Of a stretch of 64,000 nt of DNA, positions 1-12,420 are shown piece by piece. The stretch covers positions 398,501-462,500 of the forward strand of contig JACVVK020000323.1 in the NCBI GenBank assembly GCA_018292915.2, read 5' to 3'. How positions within the stretch are numbered: the stretch's first letter is position 1; each line of letters opens with the position of its first letter. The notes below the pieces were generated by a model. The model searched no databases. It was not told the DNA's origin and saw only the letters and a list, made by a program, of their open reading frames with translations. The DNA comes from Batillaria attramentaria (lineage: Eukaryota; Mollusca; Gastropoda; Batillariidae). A program made the position numbers and the translations under genes.

Positions 1-2680
1 AGGATCCTGAGCGCCAGATTCAACTCTAAGGGCAGGAAAGTCACCATCCTCCAGTGCTACGCCCCCACCAACGTGGCGGACGAAGAAGAAAAGGAGAACT
101 TCTACGAGCAGCTCCCAAGCCGTCCTCGACAAAGCACCGAGAAGAGACTGAAGATCCTCATGGGAGACCTCAACGCCAAAGTGGGCACCGACAACACAGA
201 CAGAGAACTCATCATGGGCAAACACGGAACAGGGACACAGAACGAGAACGGAGAGCTCTTCACAGAATTCTGCACCACCAACGACCTGGTCATCGGAGGC
301 ACCATCTTCCCCCACAAGACCATCCACAAAACCACCTGGACATCACCGGACGGAAGAACTCACTGTAAACCAGATCGACCACATCACCATCGGCAGGAAG
401 TGGCGAAGAAGCTTGCTGGACGTCCGAGCAAAAGCGTGGAGCTGATGCAGCCTCAGGACCATCACCTCGTCATTGCAGCGATCAAGATCAAGCTGAAGGC
501 CTACAGAGACCAGGCGGACAGACCATCCCACAAGTACAACGTGCAACAGTCTGAAGGAGAGCGTCAAGACCAACGCCTTCAGATGTGAGCTGAGGAACAG
601 ATTCAGTGCTCTCGACACACTACCTGAAGAGACAATCGAGGAGCACTGGCATGACCTGCGAGAAACCTGGACAGCAACATGCAGGGAAGTGCTGGGAAAG
701 AAGACGAGACAACACAAAGAGTGGCTTACATCTGACACCTGGGACCTCATCACAGAGAGGAAACGCCTGAAAGACCTGATCAACCACACTGACGACCAAG
801 ACGACAAGCGCGACCTGCAGGCTCAATACTGGGACGCCAACCGGCAGGTCAAGAGGAGCGCAAGGAACGACAAGAGGAACTTCATCAACGACCTCACAGA
901 AGAAGCAGAAACAGCAGCAGGACAACGGAACATGAAACGGCTCTCTACGAAATAACAAGGACACTCTCTGGAAAAAGAACAACCCCACCAGACCAGTCAA
1001 AGACAAGAACGGACAAATCATCACCAAGAGGAAGGACCAAGGACAAGGTGGGCTGAACACTTTAAGGAAACGCTCAACAGGCCTCCACCACCAGTCCACC
1101 AGACATACCACCGGCAGCCCAGCTACTCGATATCAGCACCAACCCCCCTACCAAGACAGAGATCATCAAAGCCATCAAGTCCCTCAAGTCTGGCAAAGCA
1201 GCAGGCCCCGACGGCATACCACCAGAAGCCCTCAAGGCCGACATCCAGACCTCCACCGACATGCTGCACCCGCTCCTGAGGAAGATCTGGGAGAGCGAGA
1301 GCGTGCCACAAGACTGGCAGAAGGGACACCTGGTAAAGCTGCCAAAGACAAGGGGACCTCTCATCCTGTAGCAACTGGCGAGGCATCATGCTCCTGTCCA
1401 TACCAGGAAGGTTCTTTACCAGGATCATCCTGGAGAGGCTGAAGACCCGCGCTGGACAAGACACTCCGGGAGGAACAGGCAGGATTCCGCAACGACCGAT
1501 CCTGCACTGATCACATAGCCACGATGAGGATCATCATCGAGCAGTCCCTGGAGTGGCAGACCCCCCTGTACAGCACCTTCGTTGACTTCCAGAAGGCGTT
1601 CGACAGTGTTGACAGGGAGGTCATCTGGAAGCTGATGTCTCACTACGGTTTTCCACCAAAGTTTGTCAGCATCATCCGACAGCTGTACGAAGATGCCACC
1701 TGCCAGGTAATCCACAACGGGAAACTGACAGAGCCATTCACAGTACGGACCGGCGTTCGTCAAGGCTGCATCCTCTCACCCACAATCTTCCTGATGGTGG
1801 TCGACTGGGTCATGAGGCAAGCCACCGACGGCAAGAGGACAGGGATCCAGTGGACCTTCAGCAAACAGCTCGAGGACCTGGATTTCGCGGACGATATCGC
1901 CCTCCTCTCCCACAAACAACAAGATGCGCAGGAGAAGCTGAACAGAGTCGCCGAAGAAGCTGAGAAGACCGGCCTCAAGATCAACATCAGCAAGACCGAA
2001 GTCATGAGAGTCAACCACAAACAGCACGACCCCATCCAGCTGCACCAGGAAGACATCAAAGAGGTGGACAAGTTCATCTACCTCGGCAGCGTTGTCAGCA
2101 AGGATGGAGGAACGGACGAGGACATCAAGAGCCGCACCAACAAAGCCAGACATGCCTTTCGCACTCTGCGCCCCATCTGGAGATCCACAGCCCTATCCCT
2201 GCGAAACAAGATCCGGATCTTCAACTCAAATGTGAAGTCGGTCCTACTCTATGGCTCGGAGACATGGCGCACCACCAAGACAAGCTCCCACAAGCTGCAA
2301 ACCTTCATCAACAGATGCCTCCGCAACATTCTCAACATCAGATACCCACTGGTGATCACCAACCAAGACCTCTGGGAGGGAACAAGACAGGTCCCCATCG
2401 AGCAGGAGATCAAGAAAAGGAAATGGGGATGGATCGGACACACTCTGCGAAAGTCAACATCAAATGTCACCAGGCAGTCCCTTGATTGGAACCCCCAGGG
2501 AAAGCGCAAAGTGGGCCGACCGAAGCAGACCTGGCGGAGGAGTACGGACGCTGAAGCCAAGGCCGCCGGAACGACGTGGGCCGAACTAAAGAGGGCGTCC
2601 CAGAACCGAGTGCGCTGGCGGAGTGTGGTTGCAGCCCTATGTTCCCCAGGGAATAAAGAGGATTAAACTAAACTAAATCA
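1..2680 (+). mobile_element. Non-LTR retrotransposon (LINE), 5' truncated and frameshifted
   Basis: Frame 1 opens with the C-terminal half of an APE-type endonuclease (VTILQCYAPTN, ILMGDLNAKVG, later DHHLV). A region of linker and reverse transcriptase N-terminus follows (KSGKAAGPDGIPPEALKADI near 1185-1245), then an intact stretch 1524-2666 with RT motifs FVDFQKAFDSVDR, GVRQGCILSP and FADDIALL. The C-terminus GWIGHTLRKSTSNVTRQSL with GRPKQTWRRS is typical of animal endonuclease-RT LINEs. Frameshifts near 360, 430, 550, 945 and 1,360-1,440 and the missing 5' end make it inactive. It ends in TAA and an AAACTAAACTAAA tail. Confidence 0.88.
1524..2666 (+). pseudogene. Reverse transcriptase part of the LINE
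   Basis: 380 codons open from an internal Met to the natural stop. Contains the palm motifs with the catalytic Asp pair in FADDIALL (about 1881-1904) and the thumb/C-terminal region. The N-terminal third of the RT lies upstream in other frames, so this is not a functional enzyme. Confidence 0.85.
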
Positions 2681-3125
2681 GTTCAGAGTCCGTATTCAAG
2701 CTATCTACTGCCAAAAATTGAGTGATTTAAATAAATATTACGCCTGTAAACGAAAGACAACCAACTTGTCTCAAAAGGGCGATAACTCCCAAATCACTTA
2801 AGCAATCATCACACGCTTGAATCGTCTAATGTAACATTTTGATAAATTTGGATACCCCAAATTTGAAGCCATTCGGTTAAGTATCTTCGAAGAAACGGGC
2901 CCGGACACAATTCACACACATACACACAGACGGCACTCAGTGAGGAGGAGAAGCGCGTTCGGAACAGCATACATGCCAGCATCGATGACGCAGGTTTTCT
3001 TACGTCATTGTCAGAGTTACACTTGCATAATCGTCTCTGCGGGAGATCGGCAGTGACGTGCGTTTGTACCACAGATGCTTGCCCATGAACGTGGAAATTT
3101 TAGCCCGTCCTATTATGTTGTTTCC
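2681..3125. other. Noncoding; carries a fragment of a dispersed repeat
   Basis: From about 2960 to 3150 the sequence resembles 44990-45150 (same strand) and the complement of 52975-53140, including a GTGACGTGCGTTTGTACC-type block and the palindrome GTTGTTTCCATTACTATGGA. No gene seen. Confidence 0.6.
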
Positions 3126-3338
3126 ATTACTATGGAAACAACATAAAAATGAAGGAATTTGAACAACTTTTTCAAAAAATGTCGTAACATGACCGATTTT
3201 TTAAAATCGGCCATAACTCTTCTGAAAATGCGGCAGGCTAAATATCGTGAAAGGTAGCTCTGGAGAAGGTGAATTCCCATTATCTCAAAGTAAAAAGGCC
3301 TCCAGCGAGGTGCTTTAGGAGATAGCCATCATTACATC

Positions 3339-3378
<40 letters not shown>

Positions 3379-3575
3379 TCACAACTCCCGCCAAACAGAA
3401 CGCAGCAGCATAGTGTGCACGTCAAGTGTCTATGACGCAGATTTCGTTACGTCACAGTGTGCGCGAAAGTATGTATTGTCTGGAGAAACGTCACAGCCTT
3501 GTTTTGTACTACTGAAACTTGCTGCTGCGCGTAGCAAAATCTGCCCCATCGTATAATAGGCCGTGAGCCAAGGCC
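3126..3575 (+). mobile_element. MITE-like repeat family A, copy 1
   Basis: About 440 bp, recurring at 13625-14060 (reverse), 15225-15440 (reverse, partial), 21895-22330 and 22490-22815 (same orientation). Shared blocks include AAAAAGGCCTCCA, GATAGCCATCATTACATCCG, an internal CA tract, CGTCTCACAACTCCCGCC and CTTGCTGCTGCGCG. Copies end near GTTGTTTCTCTATAGAGAAA palindromes. Confidence 0.75.
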
Positions 3576-3884
3576 GTCTAAAACGCACTCCATAGCCCCT
3601 GAGTTAAGCAATTTTTTCATATAATGAAAAATAATACAAGGCTAGTGTATGGCAAAATCAGTGTTGTTTCCGTGTCGGTCCGGTCGGGTTAATGAATACG
3701 GACCTAATGAACACTGACCAATTAGCGAAATTTTCAACCAATCAGCGTCTTTAAAAAAAAGTTACTGCGGCAGGGGCGTCCCTGACCGCGGCAATTTTAA
3801 CCAATCATCTGGCTCAAATAGCAGTGGCCGCGAAACGAAAACGAAACGAAACGAAAACACGACAGACGCGTGTTTGGCTCAGGC

Positions 3885-4402
3885 GTCTTCGGAAGGTATT
3901 CGTACCAGATTGCAGTGTTCAGTTCACTTTGCAGGGAGTAAAGACACCACAGTTAAGTCCTTCACAGATCAAACATTTGCAAATACCCTTCGGTATGCGC
4001 AGCAATGGGGTTTGTTTGACTGTGCGAGCTCCCAAATCGCGCGGACTTTTCTTGATTCAAGTCATTCCTGTCAGCGGGAAGCAGAGTTACAGCGTCTGGG
4101 ATACCATCGATCCTGTTACCAACGATTCATAAGAAGAGACAGGTAAGTGGATGCTTCTTCGCCCGTAGTGCAGTCTTGATATTTCTGCCCTACTGACCCC
4201 AGCCGGTGGATTTTAAATTGATCTATACTGAGTATAGATTTGACGATGATGCGATGCTAGTACTTGCAGTGTTTTCGGGTTGAGAGAGGGGGGGGGGGGA
4301 GTTTTGTGTGTGTGTTTGGAGGGGGGGGGGGAGAGATGAGAGGTCAGTTGGTAGACTCACAGGCGGGGAAAGAGTGCACAGGAACCTACATTAAACTAAA
4401 AA

Positions 4403-4433
<31 letters not shown>

Positions 4434-4756
4434 TGTGAGACAGAGAGAGAGAGAGACTGAGTGCTTCACTCTCATAAAGTTTAATAGTGTTGGTGCACAG
4501 CAGTTTGTGAGGTATCAACTGTGAATTGAAATTTTATATTTTGCCCTATGTACATGTACTTCACACCAATAACTATTGCTGATGCATCTAATCACACTAT
4601 TTGTATGCATCTAATCACACTATTTGTCATTTGATGTTTGTTACATAGTGTGTTCACTTTTCAGTTCTGTGTCTGTGGACAGGCTTGAATTACTTCAGCG
4701 TCAAGCAGAGAAAGAAATGCAAGTGCGCCTGCTGACAGTGCAGATGGAGGTCTGAT
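3885..4756 (+). CDS. Two-exon gene fragment of unknown function
   Basis: Exon 3885-4142 follows a usable acceptor (TTTGGCTCAG) and ends at a good donor (AG|GTAAGTGG). The second exon begins after TTCACTTTTCAG at 4662 and joins in phase, running to TGA at 4756. The joined product has SVHFAGSKDTTVKSFTDQTF, a Cys/His-spaced centre (SHSCQREAELQRLGYHRSCY) and a short coiled-coil end. The Cys/His spacing suggests a zinc-binding module of a kind often met in multi-copy, transposon-related animal proteins. No start codon is visible, so an upstream exon is missing or it is a fragment. Confidence 0.4.
4142..4661. other. Intron of the fragment; G and TG tracts
   Basis: Contains two poly-G runs (near 4290 and 4320), a TG repeat (about 4402-4426) and a short direct repeat TGCATCTAATCACACTATTTG near 4580-4620. 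No other feature seen. Confidence 0.4.
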
Positions 4757-4759
4757 CCA

Positions 4760-5170
4760 GCCACCACCACCACCTCCAGCAAAGCAACTTAGAAGCTCTG
4801 TCTAGCCCCCTGCAAACAAGCCTTCCTGTAGCAAACTCAGTGGTTTAACAATAACATTAACAAACTGTGACTGTAAAGGAGTGGATTAGTTTTATTTGAA
4901 CAACAGTCTTTGGACCAAATAGTAAACAAATTGACTGGCTTGGTTTTTTTATTCATGGACTGATTTTTGGATTTTCCTGCTGGATGGCCATCGTCTGTGA
5001 AGCATGGACTGCTGGTGTTGTTTACTGCAGAAACTGTTCTTGCAAACTCTGTTTTATGACAAACTGTGACTGTAAAGGAATGGCTTTGAACAACAATCTA
5101 TGTTCAAGTTCATGTTCAAATTACTTTATTTATCCCTCATGGGGCAATTAAATGTTCGGACATAAGGGAC
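4760..5170. other. No gene seen
   Basis: AT-rich sequence with a repeated phrase, ACAAACTGTGACTGTAAAGG, at about 4860 and 5060, followed by a CTTTATTTATCC block like the tails of some SINEs. Confidence 0.3.
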
Positions 5171-5179
5171 TAATTGATT

Positions 5180-5344
5180 GGCTTGGTGTTTTCCTGCAAG
5201 TGTTGTTGAAATGGCCTCTTTTGCTGAGTAAGCAGAGCTTGTACTTAGAGTGGAACGTAGGCCCCCAGGAACCTCTCCTGGCCACCACCAAGAGGTGGAA
5301 GCTTACCTGTTTCGGGCACATCACTCGACATGACAGCCTATGCT
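5180..5344 (+). pseudogene. LINE reverse transcriptase C-terminal scrap
   Basis: The frame reads VGPQEPLLATTKRWKLTCFG and HITRHDSL, matching the common animal LINE tail of type LLATVKRRKLxWFGHVTRHDSL. It ends abruptly where the foldback element begins. Only about 40 codons remain. Confidence 0.6.
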
Positions 5345-7058
5345 AGACCGTCATGCAAAATGTGTTGCTACACGCCACTTACTACACCACTACACCCCAC
5401 TTGCTACACCACTACATCCCACTTGCTACACCACTACACCCCACTTGCTACACTGCTACACCCCACTCAAGTTGCTACACCACTACACTACACACCGATA
5501 CTCTGGCTACACCCCACTTGCTACACCACTACCACGGCGGCATACCACTCTTAATACGAGCCACTACACCCCACTTGGCTTGACACCACCTTACACCCCA
5601 CTTGCTCACACGGCTACACCCCACTCAAGTTGCTGCTACACCACTACCACTACACACCGATACTCTGCTACACGCCACTTGCTACACCACTACACTACAA
5701 CACCGGATACTCTGCTACCCCCCACTTTGCTACACCCACGTAACACCAGCACCCCAGCTTTACTACACCACTAGCACCCCACTTGCTTACACCACTACAC
5801 CCCACTCACCCACTTGCTACACCACTACACCCCCACTTCAGCTGCACCGGATACTCTAGTTTAACCCACATGCTACACAATAAATGAATAATCTGCTACA
5901 CAGCATCTGAGCTTGCGTACCCCAGTACGCTGCTACATTCCCTAAATACACTGCTACCGTGTGACTATATGCCATACATCACTTTTACAACAATTTTGAA
6001 ACTCTGTGTTGTAATGTGTGTGTGGAGAGAGAGAGTATCATGTCTAGACATTCGTCAATCCGCAAAGCAAGCGAAGAAATAAAAAATGAGTTGAATTTTA
6101 TGTAACAACGCCCCCCCCCCCCCCCAACAAACACAAATATTTCACATGACATGCAATTGAAAGTACATGTACTTTCTGGGTAACCTAAAATGAAATACTG
6201 ATATTGAACACTTCAAAACTGACATAGTGGAGGGTTCTTTTTTTTTTTTACCCAAAATTATACAACAGAAATCATGGAATAACAAACAGGAATCAAATGT
6301 CATTTTTGTTGTACAGTCAAACGGTCATCCTAGGGATTGAGTCAACTGGCCGTCTTAGACAGGTGACTGGCTTTTACAGGGTGCAATGTTCCGGCAGAAA
6401 ACGTGCCTAACCTTTCAAACTGACATCCTACATGTGAATCAGACAGGTCTAGCAAGTATACATGACACATGTTCCTGCTTTTAATAGCGCAGAATTGCCG
6501 TGATTCTGTTAATAGGAATCAGTGTGTTTGACTTGTACCTGTTACAAATTTTTGTAAGTGTTGTATGGCAAAGCCACACAATAACAATGTCTCTACTACA
6601 ATACTAGGGGTGTAGCAGAGTAGTGGTGTAGGCAAGTGGGGTGTAGCAGTGTAGTAAGTGGGGTGTAGTGGACCTGGTGTAGTAAGTGGGGTGTAGTGGT
6701 GTAGCAAGTGGGGTGTAGCAGTGTAGTAATTGGATTGTGGTGCTTGTAGTAAGTGGGGGTGTAGTGGTGTTGTGAGTGGGGTGTTGTCAGTGTAGCAAGT
6801 GGGGTGTAGTGGTGTAGCAAGTGGGGTGTAGTAAGTGGGGTGTAGCAGTGTAGCAAGTGGGGTGTAGTAAGTGGGGTGTAGCAGTGTAGTAAGTGGGGTG
6901 TAGCAGTGTACCAAGTGGGGTGTAGCAGTGTAGTAAGTGGGGTGTAGCAGTGTAGTAAGTGGGGTGTAGCAACTGGGGTGTAGCAGTGTAGTAAGTGGGG
7001 TGGAGCAAGTGGGGTGCAGTGGTGTAGTAAGTGGGGTGTAGCAACACATTTTTATATA
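5345..7058. mobile_element. Foldback-like element with inverted minisatellite arms
   Basis: Left arm 5355-5890 is built of units of type CTACACCACTACACCCCACT. The right arm 6595-7050 is the reverse complement (AGTGGGGTGTAGCAGTGTAG units). The outer ends also match: AAAATGTGTTGCTACAC at left and its complement at right. The centre, about 700 bp (5890-6595), is unique sequence with poly-C and poly-T runs and no ORF. Long inverted terminal arms made of tandem repeats are the hallmark of foldback transposons. Confidence 0.65.
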
Positions 7059-8605
7059 TGCCCCCACCCCCACCCCACCCCTGATGATGCAACAGTCAAG
7101 GGATTGATTGACTGCACACATAACGTGACCTTGCAAGGATGTTGTGGTTGTTGTTGAATCTAAAATACCAACATAATTTTTTGTATGTTAATTAGGTTCA
7201 ATTTAACCCCTTGTGTACTGATCTTGTCAATTCCCATATACAGTGCAGAATTTATGCAACAATTCAAATGTCTATTAAGATTTGATTCTGTCCTTCCATT
7301 GTGCAAGAGCTTACAGTACACATAAACAAAAACAAAACATGATTCATGACTTTTGGTCATGGTTAATAAAGGGTTAATTTGAACAAACTCTGCTTTCTTT
7401 ACTACTAATCATATAATTTAGTGCAGCATAATTTGTGATTTGTTGTTTATTGCGTTTTCACTTTGAATACCGGTTAAAGCCCTTTAAAAAAAAAACTGTA
7501 CAGAAATTTGCTCTTTAAAAGTGCTGCATCAGCAAAAAAAAAAAGGCTATTTCTGCGCAAACACTTATCTTTTTTGAACACATATTACAACTGAAATGCA
7601 TGTGCAAAATATCTGTTCAGGTTTTCACTCAGGGAATCAAAAAAAACATCTTGCTCATTGCTCATTTAGCATCCGAGCTAAATCACATTTTTGTTATTTT
7701 TCGTTAACTTTAGACCAAAATACCGAGTTAATCCTACCACTTATACACCGTAACAAAGTTGATTTTGAATCTGTATACAAAACTCTACCTGAAACACCAA
7801 AAATTTGTTTGCTCAAACGTAGGGCTATGAAATGCAAAACTAAGCTGTTTAGATGCGTTCGTCCCGCCGCCTATAAAGTTGTTTCTCTATAGAGCCAGGG
7901 GATCCACCCTCCATTTCGCCCAGAAAAGTGTCAAAAAGTGTTTGAAACGAGTTCCAGTGCGATGCATCCCACACACGACCGCCACAGCGCAAATCTAGAA
8001 TGGTTTAGCTACATGTACCGTACAATTTCATACCTGATAAGATTCGTAGAAGTCTGCATCTGTCCAAAAAGCATTCAAAATGTACGCGCCGAGGCCATCC
8101 AAAATAATTCAAATCGAGGCTTTGGTTCCCGACGCGGTAGCGCAGATGTACTACCGGTAAGCAAAAGTCAATCCAGGGGACGGCTAACAATCGCTGAGGC
8201 TTCCATTCAGACGTATACATGTACACGTGTATATGTGCGAACCACCAGCAGGGGGTGCCTATCGCTAAGTGGTGCAGTTATGATGATAACTGTCACGGCC
8301 CTGGTAAAGCTACGAAGACGGCTGAGCCAGTACAGCCACCGACAGGTTAGTGCTTCTGTGTGTGCGATGGAATGCGAAATTAGATCTGAAACTACGCGGG
8401 GCTGAATACTGTGAATAGAGACTGGTGATCGAGGCCACAACAACTTGATATAATTTCGCTAAAACAAACCTTTGCTGTAGAATGATATAGACAATGAGAG
8501 ATCATCGACATGCGGTTTGTGTCTGGTTGTATTTACTCCATTTATGTATTTACCGTAGTGTGAGTAAGTGGAGACTCATTGACACAACAAACCGGCATAC
8601 ACAAA
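7059..8605. other. Unassigned, no convincing gene
   Basis: Open frames such as 7938-8405 have no recognisable motif. A GC-richer block near 7870-8400 (CGACGCGGTAGCGCAGATGT) may be part of a dispersed repeat or a promoter-like region. Confidence 0.3.
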
Positions 8606-8858
8606 TGTGACGCCCCCCCACGATTTGAGTCTGAAGTCACTTTTTGAAGTTTTTGAGGTTTTGATATGATCTTACAGGTTTTGTAATGCTGAATCCAATG
8701 GTGAAAACCAGATTAAAATCGGATAATTATTTTTGAAGTTATGATCTGTTGAAATGAAGTACCCCATGAAACAAAAATAGCCACCTCGGTCGGAAAATCG
8801 GGTGTTGCACTATTCAGCTGCATGTAACTTCCGACTCATTTCGTGGCGTAGCGTCACA
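8606..8858. mobile_element. 253-bp MITE, copy 1 (TIR TGTGACGC)
   Basis: Begins TGTGACGCCCCCCCACG and ends GGCGTAGCGTCACA. Nearly the same sequence, reversed, lies at 40009-40260. Too short to encode a transposase. Confidence 0.8.
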
Positions 8859-9405
8859 AATGTCGTCTGCAATGCTTGACTTGAAAAGATGTGAAGTGAC
8901 GGTAAAGCGATTCTTTTGTTAGAACAAGGGTACACAGCATGATAGATGTATTATTCTGCTCTACGATAAGAGCGTTTTGATTTGTACAGAAGTGCGCGTA
9001 CCGCGAAGCAGAGGTATCGGTAATAAATTTATGGCGTCTAGGACAGTTCCCGTCGAGCCAGAACGTCTTTCTCGCTTTCATTGGCATCACACTAGATCTG
9101 TGAGGTTTGTGTAGCACCATGGTACCGTTCCCAAGATTTTTGTTTTGTTTGTTGTAAACATGAGGGGGATTTTCTTCTTAGTTGTCTTGATCATCCTGTG
9201 TCGGTCATTTTGCAGTGGCAAAATGAAAAGTTGGCAGTATTTTTTCCTTCATTTACTACACCACCTGAGTACTTTTCAGAAACTATTTCAATGGCAGATT
9301 TGTATGAAACAAATATAGGAGTTCCGTTACCAAACTTCCTAAGCCTACCCATGTTTGACTATCGCGCGCGCGCACACACACATACACACACAGAGTCTAA
9401 TTGTA

Positions 9406-9450
<45 letters not shown>

Positions 9451-12420
9451 CTAATTGTATCTATGTTTGAAAAAAAAAAAAAATCATGAATTTTACCGTT
9501 TATTTCGGACAGTGTTTTTTCCATCAATCATGTGAATCAATGTGCCTAAAATCAGTCAGTTTTCATTTATCAATGGAACTTAAATCAATAAAAAAAAAAA
9601 ACAACAAAAAAAAACATGGCATTTCATTAAAATTCAGAGAAATAATCCATACCATATATATATATGTCCTGCAACCTTTATTAATTTAAACAAATAAGGC
9701 AACAACTACATTTCAATATTCACCCCCATCATCACAAAATCATGCCTCCACACCCCCCCCCCCCCTTAAAAAACCAACCAAACAAACAAACAACAACAAC
9801 AACCATACAAACAAATACTGTAAAATCACGGACTACATGCTGCCTATAGGTTGCCTGACCCCCCCCCCCCCCCCCCCCCAATAAAAAAATTAATAAATAA
9901 ATAAATAAAATGAAATAAATTTAAAATAAAATGACATACACACCACCACCACCAACAAAACAGGAAGAAAAGGAAATGGCAATGTTCAAGCCAAATCACT
10001 GAATTAGCCACACCAAAACTATCAATCCATAAAGTACTGTACAAGAAAAGCGACAATGAAACACACACTCTAACACCTTTGCGTTCATGGGGATAGTCTG
10101 ACCATAGGCATGGGTTGATTTCACTTTTATAACACGAAAGGCACAGCATAGGATTAACCACATTTTGAAGAAAAAAGTTGTAGGCTGCAGTCCGCGAATT
10201 ACAGTTGAGTAGTGTAATCTCCCACTGCCATCAGAAAGGACACGTAGAGATGTAAACACTCAGCAGTATCAGATCAAAGACAACTCTGGAAATTGAAAAT
10301 GAAGCAAGTCATGCAGCGTGAGGAGAAAAATGTACCATTTCGATTAATTACCAAGACAGACATGTCCTGTCATTTCTGTGTCACACAGTGCAATACTCCA
10401 TACAAATGCTGTATACTTTAACAGTCAGTCAGGACATTTGTCCTATCACACTTTCCATGTCTACATGCATACATGTACATTACACATGTGCAGCTTACGT
10501 TGAGCCACACATAACTCATAAGGAACAAATATATTCACAGAACACAAGTTACAAAAATATGTGCCTTGAGAGATGATTTGGCTTGGCGGTTACTACCATG
10601 CTAGGCTGATATACCCAGCTTTGCCTGGGCTGATGGTGTGATATGTGTAGTAAGTGCTTTCTGGTCTCCGTGTTTGATAATATGTGGCCGAAAAGGACGT
10701 GACACTCCAATTTTCCGAAATTTTCCCCACACCAGATTGCTTTTAAGGGTCACCCTGAATACAGTCAGGGCTGATGTGATCTGTCTTGTAAATGTTTAAA
10801 CCTATACCATGCTGCAGCTAATATATATGTGTGTAGTATACCAGGAATGCAACAAACCTGTCCACTGACAACTTGATGGTTGAATGTGCACGTAGGCGAG
10901 ATGATGACTGAAATGACATTGGAAAGTGTGATCCTTGCAGGCTATCATCGGAATCAGTATCCCCAGATGATGTACCCGCAGTTTTATTCCTGAAGAACAG
11001 ATTTTTAACAAATTACATGCAGCATCGTTTGTATATGTTTAATACAATTCTTGCATATCCAGTTTTGAAAATTATCAAAGCAATTAATTTAAGATTTTTT
11101 GACTCACAGATGCTTCTGAGTTAGCCGCTTTTGGTGGTGACTAGCATCAGACTAGCAAGACATGAACACATTCAGACAAGCTTGTGTTTCAGCTGATCGA
11201 GGTCATAATGCAGTAGCTGCTGACAAGTGTATGTAACACTCGACCTTGCAGCTCCACACGTGTGATTTTTTGTCAACGTGGCCAGCATATGTCAGCGTGT
11301 TGCATCTGGAGCTTCATCAAAGTCTTCGGCTCTACTGATGTCTAATACAGATTTTTTCAAGCACACAGGCACAGTCAAACCTGCAACTGTTCCAAAACAA
11401 CAGTTTCATGAATTAATAAAACCAGATGATAACATTAAAAATACCTGTTCAGTGATGACTCAGTGGAATAATCTGCAGCAGCATCTCCACTGCAATCATC
11501 TTCAAGGATCATCACACGATTAGTGTGAAGGTGAAGCCCTGAAACATTTGTCATTTTTAGCAAGACAAACTAAAAAAAAAATAAAAAATTATCTTTGCTA
11601 TTGGTGTAAACAGAAACGTAATTTTTTTATAGATATTCTCATGCAAAATATGAAGTCAGGTCAATGAATTTATGATTTTAGGGTATAAATAAATAGCAGA
11701 TTACATGTAAGTATATGTACCTGTTTTATTATGTCTGATCAATTAAATCAGCGAACGAATACAAGCCAGTCACAGAATATTTGGTCGTCTGCTACAAACA
11801 ATTACAACTAGTGCACAGAAGCATGAACCTTTACTGACAAAATGCACATGAACACATGGCTTGGGAATTCCCCTGCATGAGTCTACAATTCCCTAGATGC
11901 TGAATTTGTTTTTACTTTTGGTAGACTACATCCTACTGTTCGATAAATCCTGTGATGACAAAGTTACCTCTTAGACGGTGTTGTCTAAACCTGATTGTGA
12001 ACTGCATGTATAGTTCTATATCATATTGCAAGCTCCATACTGTTGTAGGTTTGACACTGTGATTGATATCAACTGATCTCTCTCAGGAATAAAAATCAAT
12101 CATCTTGGTAAATAGTAATGATTCAGAACAAGTAATATGAATTACAAACCTGAAACTGACTCAAACATAAGGATCTGACATTGAAAACCAGAGGCATACA
12201 TTATTCATGTGTTTTTCACTTGAAGACGCTCTACTGAGTCACAGGTAAGAGACAAGTGGTGTAGCCTGCGGTTCACTACTAGAGCGGCTTCGCACAGAGA
12301 CATAGATCTATCATATGTCTGCTTCGCACAATAAAAAAAAAAAGCTTTCTGCTTGCACCAGCTCGCCGATGAACCACCATCTAAAAAGCCGTTGGGGAAA
12401 GCATTCTATTTGGGAATAAA
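8859..12420. other. AT-rich noncoding stretch
   Basis: Holds a CGCG/CA tract (9364-9450), A-runs near 9470 and 9590, long C-runs (9750-9765, 9859-9879) and several short A/C repeats. No exon chain, motif-bearing ORF or TIR element was recognised. Confidence 0.35.

Noticed and set aside
7938..8405. 155-codon frame as a gene
   Set aside because: No domain, no splice or promoter support, low-complexity end; could be chance in a GC-richer block.
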